Source of the DNA: Auanema rhodensis
Lineage: Eukaryota; Nematoda; Chromadorea; Rhabditida; Rhabditidae
NCBI GenBank assembly: GCA_964057225.1
Contig: OZ059894.1
Location: 4,588,001-4,652,000 of the forward strand
Direction: 5' to 3'
DNA length: 64,000 bases
Below are positions 52,992 through 64,000 of the stretch, piece by piece (within the stretch, counting starts at the first letter, position 1; the number at the start of each line of letters is the position of its first letter). Under the pieces are notes generated by a model. The model searched no databases, was not told the origin of the DNA, and saw nothing but the letters and a program-made list of their open reading frames with translations. The translations under genes and the position numbers were made by a program.

Positions 52992-55900
52992 AGCAATGTT
53001 GAGTGTACATGGAAACTCAACATACACTAATGCATCATTTTTCAAACGATCATAACTAATTTTTGTATCAAGCGTTTTTCAATGTAGTATAGTGCATTCG
53101 ATGCGGATTTTTAAGCTGCGTCGATCTGTGTTATCAGATTTGCGCTAGCTTAAAAATGCACCGAGATATCAACTGATATAAGTTCACACTTATATCCTCG
53201 ATTTTCACCCTGAAGAATTAATTTTCTCGTTGAATAACATTGTCCATCGTCTTTGCCTTGAAAAATGGAATCTAAAAACATCTACTTTTTGCTAAATTAT
53301 TTTGAAATTTTTCGAAAAAATTTTTGTCAAAATGTTTTTGGAAGCAATGTTGAGTGTACATGGAAACTCAACATACACTAATGCATCATTTTTCAAACGA
53401 TCATAACTAATTTTTGTATCAAGCGTTTTTCAATGTAGTATAGTGCATTCGCTGCGGATTTTTAAGCTGCGTCGATCTGTGTTATCAGATTTGCGCTAGC
53501 TTAAAAATGCACCGAGATATCAACTGATATAAGTTCACACTTATATCCTCGATTTTCACCCTGAAGAATTAATTTTCTCGTTGAATAACATTGTCCATCG
53601 TCTTTGCCTTGAAAAAAGGAATCTAAAAACATCTACTTTTTGCTAAATTATTTTGAAATTTTTCGAAAAAATTTTTGTCAAAATGTTTTTGGAAGCAATG
53701 TTGAGTGTACATGGAAACTCAACATACACTAATGCATCATTTTTCAAACGATCATAACTAATTTTTGTATCAAGCGTTTTTCAATGTAGTATAGTGCATT
53801 CGATGCGGATTTTTAAGCTGCGTCGATCTGTGTTATCAGATTTGCGCTAGCTTAAAAATGCACCGAGATATCAACTGATATAAGTTCACACTTATATCCT
53901 CGATTTTCACCCTGAAGAATTAATTTTCTCGTTGAATAACATTGTCCATCGTCTTTGCCTTGAAAAAAGGAATCTAAAAACATCTACTTTTTGCTAAATT
54001 ATTTTGAAATTTTTCGAAAAAATTTTTGTCAAAATGTTTTTGGAAGCAATGTTGAGTGTACAGGGAAACTCAACATACACTAATGCATCATTTTTCAAAC
54101 GATCATAACTAATTTTTGTATCAAGCGTTTTTCAATGTAGTATAGTGCATTCGATGCGGATTTTTAAGCTGCGTCGATCTGTGTTATCAGATTTGCGCTA
54201 GCTTAAAAATGCACCGAGATATCAACTGATACAAGTTCACACTTATATCTTCGATTTTCACCCTGAAGAAATAATTTTTTCGTTGAATAACATTGTCCAT
54301 CGTCTTTGCTTTGAAGAAAGGATTCTAAAAACATCTACTTTTTGCTAAATTATTTTGAAATTTTTCGAAAAAAGTTTTGTCAAAATGTTTTTGGAAGCAA
54401 TGTTGAGTGTACATGGAAACTCAACATACACTAATGCATCATTTTTCAAACGATCATAACTAATTTTTGTATTAAGCTTTTCTCAATGTAGTATAGTGCA
54501 TTCGATGCGGATTTTTAAGCTGCGTCGATCTGTGTTATCAGATTTGCGCTAGCTTAAAAATGCACCGAGATATCAACTGATATAAGTTCACACTTATATC
54601 CTCGATTTTCACCCTGAAGAATTAATTTTTTCGTTGAATAACATTGTCTATCGTCTTTGCCTTGAGAAATGGAATCTAAAAACATCTACTTTTTGCTAAA
54701 TTATTTTGAAATTTTTCGAAAAAATTTTTGTCAAAATGTTTTTGGAAGCAATGTTGAGTGTACATGGAAACTCAACATACACTAATGCATCATTTTTCAA
54801 ACGATCATAACTAATTTTTGTATCAAGCGTTTTTCAATGTAGTATAGTGCATTCGATGCGGATTTTTAAGCTGCGTCGATCTGTGTTATCAGATTTGCGC
54901 TAGCTTAAAAATGCACCGAGATATCAACTGATATAAGTTCACACTTATATCCTCGATTTTCACCCTGAAGAATTAATTTTCTCGTTGAATAACATTGTCC
55001 ATCGTCTTTGCCTTGAAAAATGGAATCTAAAAACATCTACTTTTTGCTAAATTATTTTGAAATTTTTCGAAAAAATTTTTGTCAAAATGTTTTTGGAAGC
55101 AATGTTGAGTGTACATGGAAACTCAACATACACTAATGCATCATTTTTCAAACGATCATAACTAATTTTTGTATCAAGCGTTTTTCAATGTAGTATAGTG
55201 CATTCGCTGCGGATTTTTAAGCTGCGTCGATCTGTGTTATCAGATTTGCGCTAGCTTAAAAATGCACCGAGATATCAACTGATATAAGTTCACACTTATA
55301 TCCTCGATTTTCACCCTGAAGAATTAATTTTCTCGTTGAATAACATTGTCCATCGTCTTTGCCTTGAAAAAAGGAATCTAAAAACATCTACTTTTTGCTA
55401 AATTATTTTGAAATTTTTCGAAAAAATTTTTGTCAAAATGTTTTTGGAAGCAATGTTGAGTGTACATGGAAACTCAACATACACTAATGCATCATTTTTC
55501 AAACGATCATAACTAATTTTTGTATCAAGCGTTTTTTAATGTAGTATAGTGCATTCGATGCGGATTTTTAAGCTGCGTCGATCTGTGTTATCAGATTTGC
55601 GCTAGCTTAAAAATGCACCGAGATATCAACTGATATAAGTTCACACTTATATCCTCGATTTTCACCCTGAAGAATTAATTTTCTCGTTGAATAACATTGT
55701 CCATCGTCTTTGCCTTGAAAAAAGGAATCTAAAAACATCTACTTTTTGCTAAATTATTTTGAAATTTTTCGAAAAAATTTTTGTCAAAATGTTTTTGGAA
55801 GCAATGTTGAGTGTACAGGGAAACTCAACATACACTAATGCATCATTTTTCAAACGATCATAACTAATTTTTGTATCAAGCGTTTTTCAATGTAGTATAG

Positions 55901-56501
55901 TGCATTCGATGCGGATTTTTAAGCTGCGTCGATCTGTGTTATCAGATTTGCGCTAGCTTAAAAATGCACCGAGATATCAACTGATACAAGTTCACACTTA
56001 TATCTTCGATTTTCACCCTGAAGAAATAATTTTTTCGTTGAATAACATTGTCCATCGTCTTTGCTTTGAAGAAAGGATTCTAAAAACATCTACTTTTTGC
56101 TAAATTATTTTGAAATTTTTCGAAAAAAGTTTTGTCAAAATGTTTTTGGAAGCAATGTTGAGTGTACATGGAAACTCAACATACACTAATGCATCATTTT
56201 TCAAACGATCATAACTAATTTTTGTATTAAGCTTTTCTCAATGTAGTATAGTGCATTCGATGCGGATTTTTAAGCTGCGTCGATCTGTGTTATCAGATTT
56301 GCGCTAGCTTAAAAATGCACCGAGATATCAACTGATATAAGTTCACACTTATATCCTCGATTTTCACCCTGAAGAATTAATTTTTTCGTTGAATAACATT
56401 GTCTATCGTCTTTGCCTTGAAAAATGGAATCTAAAAACATCTACTTTTTGCTAAATTATTTTGAAATTTTTCGAAAAAATTTTTGTCAAAATGTTTTTGG
56501 A
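52992..56501 (+). repeat. Tandem duplication of a 5-monomer (1755-bp) block
   Basis: 52992-54746 and 54747-56501 share five monomers in order. The private markers are GCATTCGCTGCGG (53343, 55098), GTACAGGGAAAC with GAAGAAAGG (54045, 55800), and a closing GCTTTT/GTCTATCG unit. Differences: GCGTTTTTTAATG near 55532, and AAAAATGG near 56420 where the first copy has GAGAAATGG. Confidence 0.8.
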
Positions 56502-57905
56502 AGCAATGTTGAGTGTACATGGAAACTCAACATACACTAATGCATCATTTTTCAAACGATCATAACTAATTTTTGTATTAAGCGTTTTTCAATGTAGTAT
56601 AGTGCATTCGATGCGGATTTTTAAGCTGCGTCGATCTGTGTTATCAGATTTGCGCTAGCTTAAAAATGCACCGAGATATCAACTGATACAAGTTCACACT
56701 TATATCTTCGATTTTCACCCTGAAGAAATAATTTTTTCGTTGAATAACATTGTCCATCGTCTTTGCTTTGAAGAAAGGATTCTAAAAACATCTACTTTTT
56801 GCTAAATTATTTTGAAATTTTTCGAAAAAAGTTTTGTCAAAATGTTTTTGGAAGCAATGTTGAGTGTACATGGAAACTCAACATACACTAATGCATCATT
56901 TTTCAAACGATCATAACTAATTTTTGTATTAAGCTTTTCTCAATGTAGTATAGTGCATTCGATGCGGATTTTTAAGCTGCGTCGATCTGTGTTATCAGAT
57001 TTGCGCTAGCTTAAAAATGCACCGAGATATCAACTGATATAAGTTCACACTTATATCCTCGATTTTCACCCTGAAGAATTAATTTTTTCGTTGAATAACA
57101 TTGTCTATCGTCTTTGCCTTGAAAAATGGAATCTAAAAACATCTACTTTTTGCTAAATTATTTTGAAATTTTTCGAAAAAATTTTTGTCAAAATGTTTTT
57201 GGAAGCAATGTTGAGTGTACATGGAAACTCAACATACACTAATGCATCATTTTTCAAACGATCATAACTAATTTTTGTATTAAGCGTTTTTCAATGTAGT
57301 ATAGTGCATTCGATGCGGATTTTTAAGCTGCGTCGATCTGTGTTATCAGATTTGCGCTAGCTTAAAAATGCACCGAGATATCAACTGATACAAGTTCACA
57401 CTTATATCTTCGATTTTCACCCTGAAGAAATAATTTTTTCGTTGAATAACATTGTCCATCGTCTTTGCTTTGAAAAAAGGATTCTAAAAACATCTACTTT
57501 TTGCTAAATTATTTTGAAATTTTTCGAAAAAATTTTTGTCAAAATGTTTTTGGAAGCAATGTTGAGTGTACATGGAAACTCAACATACACTAATGCATCA
57601 TTTTTCAAACGATCATAACTAATTTTTGTATTAAGCGTTTCTCAATGTAGTAAAGTGCATTCGATGCGGATTTTTAAGCTGCGTCGATCTGTGTTATCAG
57701 ATTTGCGCTAGCTTAAAAATGCACCGAGATATCAACTGATATAAGTTCACACTTATATCCTCGATTTTCACCCTGAAGAATTAATTTTTTCGTTGAATAA
57801 CATTGTCTATCGTCTTTGCCTTGAGAAATGGAATCTAAAAACATCTACTTTTTGCTAAATTATTTTGAAATTTTTCGAAAAAATTTTTGTCAAAATGTTT
57901 TTGGA

Positions 57906-59660
57906 AGCAATGTTGAGTGTACATGGAAACTCAACATACACTAATGCATCATTTTTCAAACGATCATAACTAATTTTTGTATTAAGCGTTTTTCAATGTA
58001 GTATAGTGCATTCGATGCGGATTTTTAAGCTGCGTCGATCTGTGTTATCAGATTTGCGCTAGCTTAAAAATGCATCGAGATATCAACTGATATAAGTTCA
58101 CACTTATATCCTCGATTTTCACCCTGAAGAATTAATTTTCTCGTTGAATAACATTGTCCATCGTCTTTGCCTTGAAAAAAGGAATCTAAAAACATCTACT
58201 TTTTGCTAAATTATTTTGAAATTTTTCGAAAAAAGTTTTGTCAAAATGTTTTTGGAAGCAATGTTGAGTGTACATGGAAACTCAACATACACTAATGCAT
58301 CATTTTTCAAACGATCATAACTAATTTTTGTATTAAGCTTTTCTCAATGTAGTATAGTGCATTCGATGCGGATTTTTAAGCTGCGTCGATCTGTGTTATC
58401 AGATTTGCGCTAGCTTAAAAATGCACCGAGATATCAACTGATATAAGTTCACACTTATATCCTCGATTTTCACCCTGAAGAATTAATTTTTTCGTTGAAT
58501 AACATTGTCTATCGTCTTTGCCTTGAAAAATGGAATCTAAAAACATCTACTTTTTGCTAAATTATTTTGAAATTTTTCGAAAAAATTTTTGTCAAAATGT
58601 TTTTGGAAGCAATGTTGAGTGTACATGGAAACTCAACATACACTAATGCATCATTTTTCAAACGATCATAACTAATTTTTGTATCAAGCGTTTTTCAATG
58701 TAGTATAGTGCATTCGATGCGGATTTTTAAGCTGCGTCGATCTGTGTTATCAGATTTGCGCTAGCTTAAAAATGCACCGAGATATCAACTGATACAAGTT
58801 CACACTTATATCTTCGATTTTCACCCTGAAGAAATAATTTTTTCGTTGAATAACATTGTCCATCGTCTTTGCTTTGAAAAAAGGATTCTAAAAACATCTA
58901 CTTTTTGCTAAATTATTTTGAAATTTTTCGAAAAAATTTTTGTCAAAATGTTTTTGGAAGCAATGTTGAGTGTACATGGAAACTCAACATACACTAATGC
59001 ATCATTTTTCAAACGATCATAACTAATTTTTGTATCAAGCGTTTCTTAATGTTGTATAGTGCATTCGATCCGGATTTTTAAGCTGCGTCGATCTGTGTTA
59101 TCAGATTTGCGCTAGCTTAAAAATGCACCGAGATATCAACTGATATAAGTTCACACTTATATCCTCGATTTTCACCCTGAAGAAATAATTTTTTCGTTGA
59201 ATAACATTGTCCATCGTCTTTGCCTTGAAAAAAGGAATCTAAAAACATCTACTTTTTGCTAAATTATTTTGAAATTTTTCGAAAAAATTTTTGTCAAAAT
59301 GTTTTTGGAAGCAATGTTGAGTGTACATGGAAACTCAACATACACTAATGCATCATTTTTCAAACGATCATAACTAATTTTTGTATTAAGCGTTTCTCAA
59401 TGTAGTAAAGTGCATTCGATGCGGATTTTTAAGCTGCGTCGATCTGTGTTATCAGATTTGCGCTAGCTTAAAAATGCACCGAGATATCAACTGATATAAG
59501 TTCACACTTATATCCTCGATTTTCACCCTGAAGAATTAATTTTTTCGTTGAATAACATTGTCTATCGTCTTTGCCTTGAGAAATGGAATCTAAAAACATC
59601 TACTTTTTGCTAAATTATTTTGAAATTTTTCGAAAAAATTTTTGTCAAAATGTTTTTGGA
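57906..59660 (+). repeat. 5-monomer block repeated at 60012-61766
   Basis: The order GCATCGAG/AAAAAAGTTTTG; GCTTTT/GTCTATCG; GATACAAG/TATCTTCG; GTTGTATAG/GATCCGG; GTAGTAAAG/GAGAAATGG recurs at an offset of 2106 bp (six monomers). The fourth unit of the distal copy is chimeric from about 61291 to 61432 (see findings). Two units of the block also recur at 63169-63870. Confidence 0.75.
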
Positions 59661-61766
59661 AGCAATGTTGAGTGTACATGGAAACTCAACATACACTAAG
59701 GCATCATTTTTCAAACGATCATAACTAATTTTTGTATTAAGCGTTTTTCAATGTAGTATAGTGCATTCGATGCGGATTTTTAAGCTGCGTCGATCTGTGT
59801 TATCAGATTTGCGCTAGCTTAAAAATGCACCGAGATATCAACTGATATAAGTTCACACTTATATCCTCGATTTTCACCCTGAAGAATTAATTTTTTCGTT
59901 GAATAACATTGTCTATCGTCTTTGCCTTGAGAAATGGAATCTAAAAACATCTACTTTTTGCTAAATTATTTTGAAATTTTTCGAAAAAATTTTTGTCAAA
60001 ATGTTTTTGGAAGCAATGTTGAGTGTACATGGAAACTCAACATACACTAATGCATCATTTTTCAAACGATCATAACTAATTTTTGTATTAAGCGTTTTTC
60101 AATGTAGTATAGTGCATTCGATGCGGATTTTTAAGCTGCGTCGATCTGTGTTATCAGATTTGCGCTAGCTTAAAAATGCATCGAGATATCAACTGATATA
60201 AGTTCACACTTATATCCTCGATTTTCACCCTGAAGAATTAATTTTCTCGTTGAATAACATTGTCCATCGTCTTTGCCTTGAAAAAAGGAATCTAAAAACA
60301 TCTACTTTTTGCTAAATTATTTTGAAATTTTTCGAAAAAAGTTTTGTCAAAATGTTTTTGGAAGCAATGTTGAGTGTACATGGAAACTCAACATACACTA
60401 ATGCATCATTTTTCAAACGATCATAACTAATTTTTGTATTAAGCTTTTCTCAATGTAGTATAGTGCATTCGATGCGGATTTTTAAGCTGCGTCGATCTGT
60501 GTTATCAGATTTGCGCTAGCTTAAAAATGCACCGAGATATCAACTGATATAAGTTCACACTTATATCCTCGATTTTCACCCTGAAGAATTAATTTTTTCG
60601 TTGAATAACATTGTCTATCGTCTTTGCCTTGAAAAATGGAATCTAAAAACATCTACTTTTTGCTAAATTATTTTGAAATTTTTCGAAAAAATTTTTGTCA
60701 AAATGTTTTTGGAAGCAATGTTGAGTGTACATGGAAACTCAACATACACTAATGCATCATTTTTCAAACGATCATAACTAATTTTTGTATCAAGCGTTTT
60801 TCAATGTAGTATAGTGCATTCGATGCGGATTTTTAAGCTGCGTCGATCTGTGTTATCAGATTTGCGCTAGCTTAAAAATGCACCGAGATATCAACTGATA
60901 CAAGTTCACACTTATATCTTCGATTTTCACCCTGAAGAAATAATTTTTTCGTTGAATAACATTGTCCATCGTCTTTGCTTTGAAAAAAGGATTCTAAAAA
61001 CATCTACTTTTTGCTAAATTATTTTGAAATTTTTCGAAAAAATTTTTGTCAAAATGTTTTTGGAAGCAATGTTGAGTGTACATGGAAACTCAACATACAC
61101 TAATGCATCATTTTTCAAACGATCATAACTAATTTTTGTATCAAGCGTTTCTTAATGTTGTATAGTGCATTCGATCCGGATTTTTAAGCTGCGTCGATCT
61201 GTGTTATCAGATTTGCGCTAGCTTAAAAATGCACCGAGATATCAACTGATATAAGTTCACACTTATATCCTCGATTTTCACCCTGAAGAATTAATTTTCT
61301 CGTTGAATAACATTGTCCATCGTCTTTGCCTTGAAAAAAGGAATCTAAAAACATCTACTTTTTGCTAAATTATTTTGAAATTTTCCGAAAAAATTTTTGT
61401 CAAAATGTTTTTGGAAGCAATGTTGAGTGTATATGGAAACTCAACATACACTAATGCATCATTTTTCAAACGATCATAACTAATTTTTGTATTAAGCGTT
61501 TCTCAATGTAGTAAAGTGCATTCGATGCGGATTTTTAAGCTGCGTCGATCTGTGTTATCAGATTTGCGCTAGCTTAAAAATGCACCGAGATATCAACTGA
61601 TATAAGTTCACACTTATATCCTCGATTTTCACCCTGAAGAATTAATTTTTTCGTTGAATAACATTGTCTATCGTCTTTGCCTTGAGAAATGGAATCTAAA
61701 AACATCTACTTTTTGCTAAATTATTTTGAAATTTTTCGAAAAAATTTTTGTCAAAATGTTTTTGGA

Positions 61767-62116
61767 AGCAATGTTGAGTGTACATGGAAACTCAACATAC
61801 ACTAATGCATCATTTTTCAAACGATCATAACTAATTTTTGTATCAAGCGTTTCTCAATGTAGTATAGTGCATTCGATCCGGATTTTTAAGCTGCGTCGAT
61901 CTGTGTTATCAGATTTGCGCTAGCTTGAAAATGCACCGAGATATCAACTGATATAAGTTCACACTTATATCCTCGATTTTCACCCTGAAGAAATAATTTT
62001 TTCGTTGAATAACATTGTCCATCGTCTTTGCCTTGAAAAAAGGAATCTAAAAACATCTACTTTTTGCTAAATTATTTTGAAATTTTTCGAAAAAATTTTT
62101 GTCAAAATTTTTTGGA
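61767..62116 (+). repeat. 350-bp monomer, G343 lost (GATCCGG/GAAATAAT background)
   Basis: CAAAATTTTTTGG ends this unit, which also has GATCCGG, GCTTGAAAATG and GAAATAAT. It is followed by a TTCATCC/AAAAATCG/TTTCGC unit, as are the 350-bp copies at 38256 and 39659, suggesting descent from the same higher-order context. Confidence 0.85.
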
Positions 62117-62818
62117 AGCAATGTTGAGTGTACATGGAAACTCAACATACACTAATGCATCATTTTTCAAACGATCATAACTAATTTTTGTATTAAGCGT
62201 TTTTCAATGTAGTATAGTGCATTCGATGCGGATTTTTAAGCTGCGTCGATCTGTGTTATCAGATTTGCGCTAGCTTAAAAATGCACCGAGATATCAACTG
62301 ATATAAGTTCACACTTATATCCTCGATTTTCATCCTGAAGAATTAATTTTTTCGTTGAATAACATTGTCCATCGTCTTTGCCTTGAAAAATCGAATCTAA
62401 AAACATCTACTTTTCGCTAAATTATTTTGAAATTTTTCGAAAAAATTTTTGTCAAAATGTTTTTGGAAGCAATGTTGAGTGTACATGGAAACTCAACATA
62501 CACTAATGCATCATTTTTCAAACGATCATAACTAATTTTTGTATCAAGCTTTTTTCAATGTAGTATAGTGCATTTGATGCGGATTTTTAAGCTGCGTCGA
62601 TCTGTGTTATCAGATTTGCGCTAGCTTAAAAATGCACCGAGATATCAACTGATATAAGTTCACACTTATATCCTCGATTTTCACCCTGAAGAATTAATTT
62701 TCTCGTTGAATAACATTGTCCATCGTCTTTGCCTTGAAAAAAGGAATCTAAAAACATCTACTTTTTGCTAAATTATTTTGAAATTTTCCGAAAAAATTTT
62801 TGTCAAAATGTTTTTGGA

Positions 62819-63168
62819 AGCAATGTTGAGTGTATATGGAAACTCAACATACACTAATGCATCATTTTTCAAACGATCATAACTAATTTTTGTATTGAGC
62901 GTTTTTCAATGTAGTATAGTGCATTCGATGCGGATTTTTAAGCTGCGTCGATCTGTGTTATCAGATTTGCGCTAGCTTAAAAATGCACCGAGATATCAAC
63001 TGATATAAGTTCACACTTATATCCTCGATTTTCACCCTGAAGAAATAATTTTTTCGTTGAATAACATTGTCCATCGTCTTTGCCTTGAAAAAAGGAATCT
63101 AAAAACATCTACTTTTTGCTAAATTATTTTGAAATTTTTCGAAAAAATTTTTGTCAAAATTTTTTGGA
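62819..63168 (+). repeat. 350-bp monomer, G343 lost (GTATATGG/ATTGAGCG background)
   Basis: The unit opens with GTATATGG (C17T), has GTATTGAGCG and GAAATAAT, and ends CAAAATTTTTTGG. GTATATGG is otherwise seen only at 61416. Confidence 0.85.
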
Positions 63169-63870
63169 AGCAATGTTGAGTGTACATGGAAACTCAACAT
63201 ACACTAATGCATCATTTTTCAAACGATCATAACTAATTTTTGTATTAATCGTTTTTCAATGTAGTATAGTGCATTCGATGCGGATTTTTAAGCTGCGTCG
63301 ATCTGTGTTATCAGATTTGCGCTAGCTTAAAAATGCACCGAGATATCAACTGATATAAGTTCACACTTATATCCTCGATTTTCACCCTGAAGAATTAATT
63401 TTTTCGTTGAATAACATTGTCTATCGTCTTTGCCTTGAGAAATGGAATCTAAAAACATCTACTTTTTGCTAAATTATTTTGAAATTTTTCGAAAAAATTT
63501 TTGTCAAAATGTTTTTGGAAGCAATGTTGAGTGTACATGGAAACTCAACATACACTAATGCATCATTTTTCAAACGATCATAACTAATTTTTGTATTAAG
63601 CGTTTTTCAATGTAGTATAGTGCATTCGATGCGGATTTTTAAGCTGCGTCGATCTGTGTTATCAGATTTGCGCTAGCTTAAAAATGCATCGAGATATCAA
63701 CTGATATAAGTTCACACTTATATCCTCGATTTTCACCCTGAAGAATTAATTTTCTCGTTGAATAACATTGTCCATCGTCTTTGCCTTGAAAAAAGGAATC
63801 TAAAAACATCTACTTTTTGCTAAATTATTTTGAAATTTTTCGAAAAAAGTTTTGTCAAAATGTTTTTGGA

Positions 63871-64000
63871 AGCAATGTTGAGTGTACATGGAAACTCAAC
63901 ATACACTAATGCATCATTTTTCAAACGATCATAACTAATTTTTGTATCAAGCTTTTTTCAATGTAGTATAGTGCATTTGATGCGGATTTTTAAGCTGCGT
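63871..64000 (+). repeat. Partial last monomer (first 130 bp), cut by the window edge
   Basis: The unit starts normally with AGCAATGTTG and runs to monomer position 130 (GCTGCGT). Its GTATCAAGCTTTTTTC and GCATTTGATGCGG states match the monomer at 62468, so it probably begins another copy of that block. The array clearly continues beyond the window. Confidence 0.95.

Larger units (their letters stand above)
1..64000 (+). repeat. 351-bp satellite DNA array, 182.4 head-to-tail monomers
   Basis: The whole window is one tandem repeat. Taking AGCAATGTTG as the arbitrary monomer start, starts fall at 1+351(n-1) for n=1-81; 28430+351(n-82) for n=82-84; 29481+351(n-85) for n=85-110; 38606+351(n-111) for n=111-114; 40009+351(n-115) for n=115-127; 44571+351(n-128) for n=128-132; 46325+351(n-133) for n=133-140; 49132+351(n-141) for n=141-147; 51588+351(n-148) for n=148-177; 62117+351(n-178) for n=178-180; 63169+351(n-181) for n=181-183. 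All copies have the same orientation. Nothing is inserted between or within them. Neighbouring copies differ at only a handful of positions by eye. Such arrays are characteristic of eukaryotic heterochromatin; a centromeric or pericentromeric site is inference. Satellite family and species are not recognised. Confidence 0.99.
37554..64000 (+). repeat. Subfamily domain E (monomers 108-183)
   Basis: From 37554 onward GCGTTTTTCA (C87T with C89 kept) is the usual state; I did not see it earlier. Further markers are TTTTCTCG (T235C), GTCTATCG (C254T), TTGAGAAATGG (A271G), AAAAATCG with TTTCGCTAAA, TTTTCCG (T321C), AAAAAAGTTTTG (T330G), GATACAAG with TATCTTCG and TTTGCTTTG, GTTGTATAG and GTAGTAAAG. 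All eight 350-bp monomers lie here. This is the most diverse part of the window and the richest in duplicated multi-monomer blocks. Confidence 0.75.

Noticed and set aside
1-64000. CRISPR array or other prokaryotic direct-repeat system
   Set aside because: Repeats are contiguous 351-bp units with no unique spacers and no cas genes, so the structure is a satellite.
1-64000. Transposon or retroelement insertions, terminal repeats or target-site duplications
   Set aside because: Monomer phase is continuous from end to end. Every shift in phase is explained by the ten monomers that are 1 or 2 bp short, leaving no room for an insertion.
1-64000. Assignment to a named beetle, wasp or other insect satellite family
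   Set aside because: The length and texture resemble insect satellites in general, but I do not recognise this sequence and cannot run a database search.

Overview
This window is one uninterrupted tandem array of a single satellite DNA. I count 182 complete head-to-tail monomers plus the first 130 bp of a 183rd, all in the same orientation, with no unique sequence, mobile element, RNA gene or credible protein gene anywhere. The array continues off both ends. The monomer is 351 bp: 172 of 182 copies have exactly this length, eight are 350 bp and two are 349 bp. These lengths sum exactly to the position of the last monomer start (63871), which is an internal check on the count. The first monomer is 31% G+C (110 of 351) with 12 CpG where base composition predicts about 8.6, so CpG is not depleted.

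An array of this kind is typical of eukaryotic constitutive heterochromatin, often centromeric or pericentromeric. The undepleted CpG and AT-rich monomer fit an invertebrate, and the texture reminds me of insect satellites. That is a weak impression: I do not recognise the family, and the species cannot be fixed from this window.

The copies differ by a few linked single-base variants, which divide the window into five domains. Domain A (1-12987) carries CG at monomer positions 250-251 and a GTTTAGT variant of the first dyad. Domain B (12988-18954) carries CAAGTG and GCTGAAT variants. Domain C (18955-28080) has an alternating CGATTATA dimer and then a monotonous GATCCGG run. Domain D (28081-37553) has an alternating GTAACAAG / GTATCAAG+GATCCGG dimer of 702 bp. 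Domain E (37554 to the end) carries GCGTTTTTCA, TTTTCTCG and most of the one-base deletions. Within and between domains, blocks of 2, 3, 4, 5, 6, 7, 10, 13 and 19 monomers recur as near-identical segmental duplications. No single higher-order period covers the window, so it looks like an actively recombining array (unequal exchange and conversion) rather than a fixed higher-order repeat.

Each monomer contains three perfect inverted repeats (9 bp at 5-13/24-32; 11 bp at 116-126/156-166 with a nested hairpin; 9 bp at 184-192/197-205), a phased A/T-tract region with a 12-bp palindrome (317-328), and an 8-base match to the 5' half of the CENP-B box (234-241). Substitutions in the stems are not compensated. 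No gene network or new enzymatic system is present; the points of interest are the dyads, the mosaic higher-order structure, the chimeric junction monomers and the regional subfamilies.
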